Shown: one piece after another, positions 50,118-62,579 of the stretch
Position numbering within the stretch: position 1 is the stretch's first letter
How the letters are laid out: every line of letters begins with the position of its first letter
Origin: Phoronis australis
Lineage: Eukaryota; Phoronida; Phoronidae
Length of the DNA stretch: 64,000 bases
Assembly: GCA_002633005.1 (NCBI GenBank)
Contig: NMRA01000555.1
Span: forward strand, 99,514 to 163,513
Direction of reading: 5' to 3'
Notes under the pieces: model-generated
Databases searched by the model: none
Told to the model about the DNA's origin: nothing
Seen by the model: the letters and a program-made list of their open reading frames with translations, nothing else
Program-made: the position numbers and the translations under genes

Positions 50118-53100
50118 TCAGCGCCACCCGTGTACGTCCATCTTGACCAATCTTGGCGATTCGTCCAATCCACCCACGAAAATTTCGTCACCACTGGCGG
50201 CGATAGCATGAGGCTTGTCAGGCTGAAATTGTTAAATGAAGCATGTAACGAATACTTTCAACAAATCGACGATGCGATATGACTTTTCCCAATCTGAGCA
50301 ATATGAAATAGTTGTAGGAGGTCTGTTACACGTTGTACGAGACGTACGCAGGCCGTTCAGGTGAGTCCATTGCACTGATCACCTGGAACCATGCTAATGC
50401 TTTATTAAAATATAGATAAAACCGAGTTGAGGAGCTAGTTGCCTGGCTCATGGGTCTAGCAGTGTGCCCCAGTTGGTCTCGAACCCACGAACTTGAGTAA
50501 TTGAAGCGGACACACTTCTCCGTAAACCATGTTACCTCCAATAATCTTAGCAACGGGCAAAATGATTTTGCATTCAAGGAGCCCAAGGGGTTCCCTGGAA
50601 ATAGCGCTTTCGGGGTCTTCCATTTTCGACCGCAACGCCCTCTTTCTGTCGTGGGATTTAAAAGAATATTACAAGAGGGAGGTGGGTTTCACTTTAGTGG
50701 AGGCTTCACTTCTAAATGTATAAAAGATTCTGGTGAAGCTTTGATGGCATGTAATGCATTTGAAATATTTTAACAGTCTTTCTGGGATCAAAAATTAAAC
50801 AAATGTCATTTTGAACGAATTTTGAAAACACACGCATTAACAGAGCCCATTGGTATTTTTAACGTCCTGTTCCAGATAACCCTAGTGGGAATATTTCTTT
50901 CGGAAACCTCAGGTAAGACGTACATACAGGCTGAAGGTACGTGAAAGAGCAACAGGTCGTGCTGATAGACGTTGGTAACCACAATAGTGCCTAGAAAGTG
51001 ACAAGCTGCATGGGCTGTTATTCAGTTTTGCAGGGATTCTGTGATAAAACAATTTGACTGTGTAAACAGTCACTTAAAAACAATCATGAGCAACGCTGAG
51101 TGGAGTGTTGAAGTGCGCCCACAAATGCACCGTAAATGGTGTGTGTTTAGGGGTGCTTATTTGTGAAATAAAAGTGGCCACTAGATGGCGCAAAGTACGT
51201 CGTATCCATCCGAAACGAGAACATATCATTCCTTAATTGAAAGCTATTTACCACATTTCAAGAGGATTCAGAGAAACAGAGGAAAACGGAAAAAAAGAAA
51301 CTGCCAGCAGGGGACACAGCAATTGTTGGATCCGTCTGAAAGTCGCCATCGTTGGTTGTAAACATAAATAAACTTGCTAAATTTAATTAACATGCTGCAG
51401 TAGGTTTAGGAGACGCAGTTAAGGGTGCAAAAAAAACAGAGCTGCCACTAGGAGGCGTCACAGTAGTCGAAGTCGTCAGAAAATGATCGTCAACTGTCCT
51501 CCCTCCACTCAGAACACATATGCCAATGTTGACCATCCTCCTTAGATTGGAATGGTTGAAAAAGGGGCAGACGCCAAAAAAAAAAGATTCAAAAACAGTA
51601 CAAATGGCCACTAGATGGCTCAAAATGCAAGCTATTACCAAAGAAAATAAAGTTGCCATTAGGGGGTACAGTAATCGTCGGATCCGTTCGAAAGTCGCCG
51701 TCCTGCCTTGTCAACTTCATATCAATACACTTGCTAAATTTCAATATAGATCCTGCAGGTGGTCTTCGCATATACAGTTACGGGCGCAAACAAACAAAAC
51801 TGTCACTAGGAGGCGCCACAGTAGTCGAACTCGTCGGAAAATCATTGTAAACTGTCCTCTTCATACTAAAAACGCATATGCCAATTTTCACAATCGTCCT
51901 TAAAGTAGTTTGGTTGATAGAGGGTAGGGCGCAAAAAACGGATTCGAAAACAGTAACAATGGCCACTAGATTGCGCAATATACCTCGAATCCGTCCGAAA
52001 ATCGGACGATAGCAGTATCTTACTATGTGCCAAATTTCCTGAAAATCCGTTGAGGACATTTGAAGATACAAAGGTGAACGTAAAAAACTAAAATCGCCAC
52101 TTGGGGGGGCATATCAATTGTCGGATCCGTCCGAAATTCGTCAACCTCCGTTGCCATCAGCTTTATAAGAACACATGTGCCAAGTCTCATCAAGATCCTG
52201 TAAGGGGTTTAGAAGATGTAGCTGCGGACGCCGGATGACGGACGCCCGGGCGCCCAGACGTCCGGACGCCCAGACAGAGATGTAGGCAATATACATTCAC
52301 ATATAAATATGTGGGCGCATAAAATTGACCATAAGCAGAATAGCAGATTTGTGAATTCAAAAAATTCCTGTCAAAACGTGGGTGGAAAATTGGCACAATT
52401 TTCGACTTGTTGCGGTATCTCACGTTAGCGAGGCCGCGATCAAAATTTTTATGTACTGATGGAAAGCATCTCTATCTGGGGCAGGTTGAGCAGCTCTGAC
52501 ATTCATGGTCTTTGATATCGATTCCTACCGACGAGCCACTGTCATTAGTTACTTGACAACGAAGAGAAAAGGTTCGAGACTCATTCTGTGTCTGGTTCAA
52601 ATAGTTAGTTCCGGGTGTATATTGCAGGTAGCTAGAAAGAAGAAAATGTTTCCGCCATAAACTTTTGAAAACTTTTTCAGCTTACCATGTCGCTCTCCCA
52701 GACATCAATCACGGGCTCATTCTCTAAAGAAAGTGTCAATCCCTGGGCAGTATGGTACATATCCTCTCCAACCACGTGGTACACGTTCTCTAGAAATGAA
52801 AGTACGTAAATGCAGGAGGGTGATTTATTCTGAATCCAGAAGCTATATCCAGAACAGTATGCCTTTTAACTCACAGCGCAGGAATCATGCTGGTTTAAAC
52901 TATGAGCTACAGTAGGTGATTAAAATGATATCTGATTAGTGATTTCACTCGCTGTTATTCGAGGATTGTTTTATACTAGTTTGGCGGTTGCTTCCTTGCG
53001 TCTTTTCGGGGAAGGTTTCCTTCCAAATGGTGGGTAAGGGGTGACGGTGGACAATTCAGGCCTACGCAGCATCTTGGAAATCAGAAATGGGGGTTCTTGA

Positions 53101-56100
53101 AACGATAATAAGTTTGGAAAATTCGACACTAGTGATTACTAGTATAACGCCAGGGCAATTTCGTGTGACAAGCCACTAAGTTTGCGACAGGTTCGTTATT
53201 AAAATAATAAAATTAGAGGCCGCTTTCGTATGAAAAAACATTTCAAGGATTAAAGTGTTTAGCTGATGCAGGTGGCAGGAGACAATTGTTATACATGTGC
53301 AGCACTTTAAGTACGAAGCCTGGTTTCAACATATCGCACGTACCAAAGCTGTCATATGCTATGGCGTATGGTCGAATAGGGCTGACGTTGATGGGTCTTC
53401 TCTCGGGGTGTCCTAGAGTATCGATGCAAACGATTCTGTAATAAAATGTACAACAATAAAAACCTTTCAACTCACAAGTCTAAGTATCTATTATTAATTT
53501 GTGTCGTTTCAATTGAGGTACCATATACCTGCGCAGGCCATTAAAGAAATTAACTTTTGACCAAATACCGCTATCAACCTGTTGTCAACTACGTCCTTAC
53601 TTAGATCAGGTGTAACTTTGGAGCTTGGAAGAACTGACAGATCGTTAATGCTCGAGTACAGGTTATATTCGGCGCAAAAATGACCGCCAACTGATTGAGC
53701 CTAGTCTTGTTTAAAAACAAAGCGCAATTTTTAATCATATGAATCCTCTATGGTCTGAGTATAGACCATACTACAATGGGCCCAACTCCGTATATTCTCA
53801 ATGCACAAAAACTGTGATCTTTTGAGCAAAGCTGCGATTAAAACCACTCATTAGCAACGCCATGTTTTACTTCCGGTAAGTTTTTCGTCAGTACACTAAG
53901 CAGAAATTGGCTTTTATTTGAGAAAGAGCAGCGCCTCCTCAGGGAATTGACATTGGAGTATCGGATTTGCTGCACAGGGTCTATGGTCTGAGAAAGGAAC
54001 AATATGAAACCAGTTTCATAACTTTATCATGTGGTCAAATTGATCAATTATGTTTGACGTTAAGGGCATATACATATCGTGCAGGCCGGCAGGGGGCGGG
54101 CAGGTTCAACCACGGCCACCTAAAAGGTTTGAAAGGTTAAATAGCAATTTATGCATGGATTGAACGCCATTCAAATTCACCGTGCACTACCTCTCGTTTT
54201 CTCGATCGGCCACGCACAACTCGAACCTATTTTCATTCAGAGCCAGGCTGTGAGGAACTGCAAAGGATTCGTGATGCATGAGATAGTCGATGACAATCTG
54301 AACTTGACCGTCAGCTGAGAACCTGATTAGCCTGTCATTACAGTACCTGTAAGTACAAAATTCGTAATCCATAAAACACATCGTAGGAAACCATTGGCAG
54401 AACAGAACCAATTATGTCCGGTTTGTTTTTTTTTTTTTGGAAAAAGTATCGTACACTATATATTCGTCTAGTTGTGCTGCACTGGGCGACAACTGGATTG
54501 CAAACGCAGTGTTCGACCGACTTTGCGTTTTTGCGTCAATTCACGCAGCTAAACTGTTTAAGACGCAGATTGACTTGATGAGTGCGTCACCATGGAGGCA
54601 ATTTTTTGTTCAACAGTTGTGATTAATAAAACTATAAGAACAAATGAGAATCATTCGCTTTTTTCTGTGATTTCCATGCCAAACCTTTCATTCATAACTG
54701 CACCTCCAGATTGTTTCATTTTCTGAAGCCAAACGCACGGCACCGTTGTTCCGTAAGTAGGTCACCCCACTGTAGGTCAGTACATCCTGTTATGTTAGGT
54801 GGCGCTGAACAGTTAGACTGCGGCCGCGGCCAATTTGCAGTGCCAAAATTATAAAATCGAGGGGTAGGCTAAGCTTGGGTGTATTTTTAGCTAGGTATTG
54901 TATATAGGCCTAGGCCAAGTGAATGTGGTTTGTTTGTTTTTGTGAACATGCTGAGATTAAAAAAGGCCACTTTCTCGGCTGTAGCTGCACTCTTCTTCAA
55001 GACGGTGGCCCCCTGTTGCAATTGTGCATTGCTGTGTAGCAACTGAGAAATTGGCCGCGATTTCAGGTAGCCCTCAAACAAGCCAGATTTGGAAAAAACT
55101 AATTCGTTGACAGTACTTTTGGATCACATTTTTGGAATCGGTAGGAAATTTGCTTTCGGAATCTAATGTATGTTTCAGTAGAGCATCGGCAGGGAAGTGG
55201 TGGTTTTGGGGTGAAAAGTGCCGATTTTGCGTTTTTTGGCCTTATATTTCTTAGTCCAGCTTGGTTTCCACTGGCAGTGAAAGGGTCAAAAATACAAGAG
55301 AGAATAATGTTTCTGTGCTCATCTTCAGGGCTTGTGATCTGAAATGACTCAAAACTTTTCTTTATTTGCGTGCAGTTTTTGACAGAGTGAAGAATGGGTG
55401 AAGAGTCCATTGACGTGTGTTCTGATAGGCAAATCCCTGTGAGAACTGTTCAGTGCCTCCTCACAGTTGTTCGGATATGGGGTAGACTCAATAACACTGA
55501 CAAAAATGGCGCCAAATCAGACGAGTCAAAAATAAATGCTTGTCACATTCTTTGCTAGAGTGTTTTTAAAGGTTTCAGGACTACGTATCATGGAGCCCAG
55601 CAAATTCAAATACACCCCAATAATATCGGTAGGTGGGTTCATTGCCAGGTCCCTAGTTTTTTTGAAGATTAGGGCAATCACTACATGCGTGCTTCAAAAA
55701 AGGCACACTAGCCTCCCGTTCAGTAACACTGGGACCTCGCTAAAAAGCAAGACTTCGCGGGATTACGTGAGAAATTAGCGTGTATTTTAAATGAAAACAC
55801 GTGGCTTTGGCTAGATTTTAGACAGGTCCTAGCGTAGGTCCTAGCGTTACTGAACGCACGCCAGCTGTGAGTTCAACATGTGCACGCGCAGCCTCGGTGA
55901 AAGTTATACTGAGCGATGATTTCATGGATTAGAAGCGGCCATCTTCAAAGTACAGTAAGATAACTTGAGAAAGAAGTGAATTATTAGCCAACAGTAGTAC
56001 CTACATGTATGATCTCCATTCCGACCACAGTGCAACTCTAGCAAGAAAGAAGTGTCACCACTCAACTTTGTGTAATGGAATCGAAATTTCTGGAAACCAT

Positions 56101-59100
56101 TCGACTTTGGTCATTGTGATAAACAGCGTGTCCAGAGGTATTAGTCACATTATCTTTACAGCTCTCAATATACATTGTAGCTGTAAATGAGTTCTTACAC
56201 GTGACATGGTGTGCGCAAATGCACAGTAAACTGCATGAATTACTGTGGCGAATATTACTACCAAGTAAACTTGAAATCCTTTTCCAGCATGAAGTCAAAA
56301 TAATGAGAGTTAACGGTGAGTGATTAACTACAGTAGCTACACAGCCAATGCTGTTGACTTCCACATGCAGGACAGAAAATTTGTACAAAAATAGAACTAA
56401 GCGCGTTATGGGATTATTCCAGAAGCTGGATAGGTTTACGAACCCGTCGGCAACAAAGAAGTCACCGTCTGATAAAATGGCGACCGCTGTCGGCTTGCAG
56501 AAGTGCTTTCTGTCGTTTCCGGGAACGAACTTCTCGCCAAGAGTTAGTACCTCATGTACTTCCGGTGATCCATCCTTATTCTGCTTCTCCAGTTTAATTA
56601 CCTGGAAACGTGAACTGTGTAGTATGAAACACTATATACAGATGAATGCGGTGGAAATATTTTGTTGTAGCCTACGGTCAAAACGAAAGGGAATGGCAAC
56701 GCTCTTTACACTCATTTAGATTTTTCAGTGATATGACGAAACGCCTGTCCAAACTGGTCTCCGGCGATTTCTCGGGCACTGTGAATAGACGTGTGTACTT
56801 GCCACTGTTCCGAACACAAGAGGCTGTCGACGACGTTAAGAATAAACTTACCGTTTATTAAGACAAATTGATAAATATAGTTCAATACAACATGGTCTTG
56901 GTCCTCAAAGCTTGTCAATTGATGGCAATGGACCGCAGCTTCAGTTATGGAAGCAGTCAACTTTGTACAATTTGTAACTTGTCAACGGACCTACTGTACC
57001 AGTCTCTCCGAAATACGTGTCAAAATATATACATGTACGTCTATTTGGTTAGGTATCAACTCACTACGATTCTTTATTATATACCTGCACATATAGTTAG
57101 TGATATTTTGATGGAGTAATTTTCTCAATGAGATACAATTGTGTTCACAAAAAAGACATCGTTTCCATCTTGGTAGCACATTTAGATATGTCTATGTTAA
57201 ATTAGTAATGGAAGGAATTAACAATGTTTACAACCACGGTTATGGCGAAACATACAACTGTTGGGATATACGTGTCCACTGAAATAAACTTTCAGTAACA
57301 AATTCCCGTAAACTGACGTTAAGCAACACTGCATGTTTACATAAACTGTGAATCGGCATGCAGCCGTGATTATTCGTGAGTTCGTGTCGAGTTCTTGAAC
57401 AATGTGGTATTTAAATGTAGTACCCACTGGATGGCGCTAATCCGAAGTGTTTCGTTTTTATATGCTAATCACAGTATGCAGAACAAAGCAATCAACTAAC
57501 AAAAAACAAAACCTCCGTAAATTGTTCCCAGCGCCACCTACCGTTCATCGTCATCGCCATCATCGTTGTCGTCATACTTAACATTCTTCACTCAAAACGG
57601 GCTACGCAGTGTAAAGTTGCTAGTCGACTGGTGCCAAATGAATTTCACTCAAATGAATTTTGTAACAAAAATATCACTTTATCATCTTAGCGCATCCCCA
57701 GAAATCATTTACGCAATAAAACTGTCACTTCTGAAGTTTCTTACTTTAGCGTTCACATTATCGATCAAGTTTTAATAAGGCTAATACTTCTATATCTGGG
57801 CGTATGCAATTATTCCGTTTTCTGAACGTTGCAGGCGCGCGACATCTACATGTCCGTGTAAATACGTGTTGTTCTTGGTTCCATGTGTGCAGCCGGATTT
57901 AGCGGTATTTTGGAATTTAGTCAAACGAGTGGGGTTTCCAGAGTATAATGGTGATTAAAAGGGTAGTCAGCAAAAAATCAAGGGTGATTGTAGACTGACA
58001 GAAAGGAAACACTGTACCCATGAATCATTTAGTTTCAGTCAGGCTACTCAGCTAATCCAATGACTAAGTTATTACACTGATACGCAGGTAAAACTGTACA
58101 AGTTAGTTGTTAGTCACACATAGTGCATCCAGGTGTGAAAAACTCTGCGCAATACCTTAGTCAGTAAGGTTCTGGAATCATTTGCATTGAAACTGAACAT
58201 TCCAACTCTCGTGGTGTACACTGTATGTTCAATGTACGGGTTTTATCTAAATACACAGACTTCTTGTCAAAAACAGTTACGCGTATCTTTAGTCAGTCGT
58301 TTGGAATTCTGGTCTGGCCCCTAAGCACGAACAACTGTAAAGGCGCATGCGCGAAGCCTGATCATCAGTGAAACGGTATCGACAGCGAACTCTCTTAGCT
58401 TGCGAATAAGTACTTTTTTCCTTCCATCATATGTCACATTGCTCTTGTTGAATAATGTTGTTGACGTCATGCCAACAATCGAACTTGAGACTTAAGCTTC
58501 CGTGAAACAAAGCCAGGGGTACTTTCGAGCTCGTGCGTCATCATTTTAAAGGGTCACTCTACAGGACGGTTTTGTGACAAAGGGTAGGCTAACGAAACGA
58601 AAACTGGGCTAGGTTCCGTAGACCCAAGACATTCACGCGGAAAAGCTAGTATGACCACGCGTGCTTCGCTTGTAATGCATGACAATATCTCACGAAGGTA
58701 TTATGCAAATCTTAAACGCTTACAGGATTTGTACGGAAGTGGACGAGAAAGCGAACACTCTTCTCCCCCAAAGTATCCAGCGAATCCCTTGGCTCGTCAA
58801 AGGCTTGGTGTCGCCGTAATAGATTGAAGTGAACTAGTCGCTATTCATGGGTTTGACCGAATGTGTATTAAGGCAAACGACGAACAGAAAAAACATAATG
58901 TGCAAGTTCCACAGACATCTGATTTGCCTTTTTATCGTCAAGCTCATGTCTGTCTGCGGACATGTTTTCTTAGGGTCAAAAGCCAATATTCTAAAACCGT
59001 CCATATTGTGGTTGTGTACTGTTTTCTAAAAGCGATCGCACGTGATTGGTCAGTGTCGAATCCCCTTAGGTTAGAAAAAAACATTTTTTATGTTGAGCTT

Positions 59101-59269
59101 TTTTTAAAATACACCGGTGTCAGGTGTTTAATGCTTATACAGGGGCTGCTAAACGAGATCATCTTGAGATTACTGAAACCTGGCCATAACCTTTACCTGA
59201 TGTCTTCCAACGTCTGTGACCCAGATATAACCCTCGTTGTCGACCGTTAGTCCGTGTGGCATGTAGAAC
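50118..59269 (-). CDS. Peptidyl-alpha-hydroxyglycine alpha-amidating lyase (PAL), N-terminus not found
   Basis: Six minus-strand exons in transcript order: 59197-59269, 56444-56601, 54191-54346, 53344-53435, 52686-52789 and 50118-50222, all with matching phases. They encode about 229 residues to a TGA stop. Segments in order: FYMPHGLTVDNEGYIWVTDV, then VIKLEKQ to HFCKPTAVAIL and VADG, YCNDRLIRFSADG, FAVPHSLALNENRFELCVAD with RENER, RPYAIAYDSF, then PHAIAASGDEIFVG. These are the NHL-like propeller repeats of PAL, which cleaves peptidyl-hydroxyglycine to the amidated peptide and glyoxylate in the secretory pathway. The family's three zinc histidines map to MPHGL, VPHSL and PHAIA; the active-site Tyr (YCN) and the Arg of ADREN are present. 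The usual HD of the third site is HA here. The exon at 56444 uses an unusual donor, GTTCGT, which is the phase that restores ADG-YCNDR. The expected first 90-100 residues of the lyase domain, and any hydroxylase domain, are missing. Confidence 0.88.
50330..50550 (-). mobile_element. tRNA-derived SINE
   Basis: On the minus strand a perfect RNA polymerase III B box, GGTTCGAGACC (50475-50485 inverted), lies about 35 bases after an A-box-like TGGTTTACGGAGAAG (50516-50530). The downstream body runs to an AT-rich stretch near 50400. It lies in the last PAL intron. There is no acceptor stem, so it is not a working tRNA. Confidence 0.55.
51100..52300. repeat. Second copy of the ~145-bp tandem array, reversed
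   Basis: The motif GCCAAATTTC-TGAAGATCC and its variants recur near 51250, 51378, 51523, 51733, 51880, 52030 and 52175. CCACTAGGAGGCGC-like boxes fall at 51178, 51445, 51608, 51803, 51962 and 52096. The orientation is opposite to the 3.1-6.6 kb array. It lies in the intron between the last two PAL exons. ORFs here are products of the repeat. Confidence 0.75.
55717..55856. mobile_element. ~140-bp MITE, copy 2 (inverted), in a PAL intron
   Basis: CGTTCAGTAACACTGGGACC at the left and GGTCCTAGCGTTACTGAACG at the right, with AAAAAGCAAGACTTCGCGGG and AACACGTGGC inside: the reverse complement of the 34.7-kb copy. It lies between PAL exons at 54.3 and 56.4 kb. Confidence 0.7.
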
Positions 59270-60916
59270 CTACAAAAGTCGAGAAAGGTCACCAAGTGGT
59301 CTCAACGACACTCTTTTATTCCCTTCAAATCTCGGCTTATTTGAGTCGTCTGGACGTGGATAAGCTTTGATAGCAATACATGTAGTGGTACTCCATTGCG
59401 AATCGTGTCCTCCACTTTTCAAGACAGAATCACTTTAGTGTTATTAGTCACATGATAGAATTGGAATGCCAACTTCGATTTCACGCTGCTGAGGATGTGC
59501 CGCGCATGCATGGCATTTGTTTGCATTCTTTTGTTCTGTTATAGACAACAGATTCGCATTTCCGACATTTTCTTGCGAAATATCCAAAACGGGTCGCCAC
59601 CCTCATAAATTACCAATTTCATTTCCCGGTTAGTGTATTGTGACGGGGAATTCTTGCATCTATTTTACTGTCTAGTACAACGAAAAAAATAACTTTGACC
59701 ATCGGACAATGACACGTTGTCTTCCAATAGTAGAACTGTTGGTATCGTGAGTACTTCTGGCAATTCTATTGATCATGTAATTGCAAAAATCAAACTGCAG
59801 TGCTGAGTAAAATTAGTCTTTTACATTTTGCCTGTGTGGACGTACACCCGACCACACAACAGCCGACCATGATTTAACAGACGGCGTACTTGCCGGAAGT
59901 AAAACTTGCTAATTTTGCCAGGTGTCGCTAGTGAATAATGACGTCACGGCATATGCGTAAGATAACATATTTCGTCCGATGGAAATACACGGAGTTGGCG
60001 GTTCATGTACTACAGACTATGCTGCCACTAAAAATTTTTGCAACTCCGCTGTTAAATTCAATTCATAAATAATCAATATTTTGCATATCTGACAGGCTAA
60101 AAATACTTTTTAATTCTAAAAACCAAGAGTTTTTCCAAATTAAAAACACTTGCTATAGTTGGGGCTAAACTCTTCATTTATATTTGCAGAACAAATACTC
60201 AGAAACCAAACGCCACTTCTTTCTGTAAAATATTGTAACATGATTTTAACACACATAAATATCTTGTTGAAGAAAACTCCTCGCATGTACAATGTAGTTT
60301 GATCGGTTGTCCAATATGGTTCCAAGAATGGATAAGAAAAAATGTCAGAGGCCAGACTATTCCTGGTACCTTGCCAGGCCACGGATCGCTGCGTATAAAA
60401 GTGACTAACTGTCGCGTTTGTTGACAAATTTTGTCGGGAAATCGCTGGTTGTCTGGAAGCGTAGCTCAAGTGTCTCGCTTGATGAACAAGAGTGTCAAAA
60501 TGAAAATGACGCAATGAAGTTAGGCTTGATTCAATAACTACAACACTCGATCAAAGCTCAGTCGAGCAGAGAGACAGATATTCACAGTGCATTCTCTCGC
60601 GGCTTGTCTCGGGGTCGCAAGCTCTAATAATTAAATACATTGGTCACATGCGGGAGTTAACATTCCAGGCAGAGTTCTGTGGCCGTATCTTGTGAAAACG
60701 CTGGTAAAGTCAGCCTAAATAGTTCTTTTCGTGACATACAGTACAAGCCAAAAGCATTCCGATAAAATGGACCGGAATTGCCCGTCATGACGGCTTGGGT
60801 GAGAGAAGTCTTCGCTTGTGACCCAGAATGAAGGTGCCTAATTCATTTTCTGATAAGCAATGCCCAGCTATGATAGTTATTACTAATAATTTTTGCTGTT
60901 TACAGAATAAGCTGTC

Positions 60917-61120
60917 ATGAGAGAAATTTGTCTGTTTACTTTAATTTTGTCGTTTGCTGTATTTTATATATGTGGCATACCCTGGCGTTTTAGTATACAC
61001 AACGAGAAAGTTGAATGGTGCGAAGGGTCATCAATAATAGCACTCGCGAGCGTTTGGTGCTACCAAATTCTTGCGGTAACTACCACCGGAATCGGAGACA
61101 TACATGTAGTGCGACGGTGA
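60917..61120 (+). CDS. Possible first coding exon of a secreted protein
   Basis: A 67-residue ORF starts MREICLFTLILSFAVFYICG, a signal-peptide-like N-terminus. A good splice acceptor (TTTTTGCTGTTTACAG) ends 12 bases before the ATG, the same layout as the cerebrin gene. A GTAACT inside the ORF near 61076 could be a donor. No downstream exon or family was recognised, so this stays a weak candidate. Confidence 0.2.
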   Translation: MREICLFTLILSFAVFYICGIPWRFSIHNEKVEWCEGSSIIALASVWCYQILAVTTTGIGDIHVVRR

Positions 61121-61574
61121 TCACCATAGTCAGGATTGCCTGACTGCCTGCTATCTGGATAAGCAGTCAAATGTTGAGACTGCAAATACCTCCGACAGTA
61201 TACGACAATGGTGGTTTGCCGTTGAGAGTGCATAAGCGGTCGACTATACATGTACGTTATCCGCAATTGCCGTTGCACGAGCGGAAAACTAAGAGTTCCT
61301 TGTGTGCTCCCACTGTCGGGCCTAAAGTCCCGAGCACGGGCTCACCTCCTGACGCAGACAAACACCTGTGCATGATTCAATTACGCCCTTCCGATTTCTA
61401 GCGAACGATTCTAACATCAATTTGCTAACCGGCAAAATTTTTTTAAGTGCGCGCTTGGGTGTGTGCGTAGCAACTTCGTACTGAACATGTATTTTGTTAG
61501 GTTGTTAGATAACATCTGAGGTCGTGTTGCCGACCTGCACGTCTCCAAATAAAAACCTGCATCTGACAGGGGCT

Positions 61575-61835
61575 GATCAAAGATTTTGATTTAGAAGGGG
61601 CTCAGGAGCGGGTCAAGGATTTTTGAGTTAGGGGAACCAGGGCAGAGTATAAGCCATGATTTTTCCGGCATACATTCGCATCCCCGAACTGCCAAATGTA
61701 ATTTGTGAGAATTTTAGAGGGGTCATGGCCCCTTTGGCCCCCTCTAAATCCGACATTGGGGGGGTAGCAGAGTATTAGCCAGAATTTTGCCCGTCAGACA
61801 CTCGCACCCCCGAACTGCCAAATGGAATCTGGGAG
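61575..61835. repeat. One full and one partial copy of the GGGGTC dispersed repeat
   Basis: CCGAACTGCCAAATG with flanking GGCAGAGTATAAGCC occurs once near 61640-61700 and again near 61768-61825, matching the inverse of 32.3 kb. The copies are side by side. Confidence 0.6.
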
Positions 61836-61899
61836 AACTGTATAGTTTTCGGTAAGGGCCTTGACGCGGCTTAATTAGAGAGAAGGGAACTTTGTATAC

Positions 61900-62570
61900 A
61901 CAACGATGACTCAGCTCCATGTTCTTTAGATGGGATGGAATTTGTAATACTCGAAATGAGGATGTCGTGACGGTTTCTCGCAAAGAACGGGACTCGGATG
62001 TAATGTGGTCCGGGACGTTCTCATATTACCTCCTGCCAAACTTTAAAATCAGACCGCTGCTTAAATGGGTGATTACACTTCATTACATACACAGATGTTT
62101 AGTCAGAGATTGAGTTGACGATTTGTTTTTCTGGTTGTATTTTTGCGTGTTATTGAAGTTGCTTAAACAGACCACTACTCCGAAGGTTTACTACTTCGAA
62201 GATTCACTACTCTGGAGGCTAACTGCTCCGAAATTATCTATAATTGCGTTCTCAGTAATTTTATACCTTTGCATGCAAAAATAAAAAATACTTCGGTTAT
62301 TTGATACAGTGAGTGGTGTACTTATACCGAAAACAACGTCCGGGTTCTAAAATACTTTGTGTTGAATTGATGCGCATTCGAAATTGCCCGCAGGTCTTAA
62401 TACGGAAAATGAGTACGTACTTGCATTTTTAAAAGAATATGATATAGGAATATTGATGAATTAACAATTACGATACATTCATCAAATCCATGTCAAGATC
62501 TCATCATTTCATAGTGTGTCACTGGAAAGTTTAAGGCCGCATCGCCTCAACCTCACACACCGGAACCTCA
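61900..62570. repeat. Dispersed repeat, uninterrupted copy 2
   Basis: Homologous to the two flanks of the 1.6-kb element at 27.7-29.3 kb, in the same orientation and without that insertion. It serves as an empty-site reference. It has an extra CTACTCCGAAG-type short repeat near 62170-62230. Confidence 0.7.
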
Positions 62571-62579
62571 GATCTGATT

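Noticed and set aside
50475-50530. True tRNA gene on the minus strand
   Set aside because: The B box is perfect but there is no acceptor stem or cloverleaf; a SINE explains it better.
51520-51903. 127-codon ORF
   Set aside because: Lies wholly in the reversed tandem array; its basic, Thr/Arg-rich text reflects the repeat.
56348-56719. 123-codon plus-strand ORF
   Set aside because: Shadow of a PAL exon on the other strand.
58861-59250. 129-codon plus-strand ORF
   Set aside because: Its end is antisense to the first PAL exon found; no own features.
60140-60514. 124-codon minus-strand ORF as possible upstream PAL exon
   Set aside because: No PAL motif (no HRG, WG or similar) and no suitable donor in phase; probably chance.
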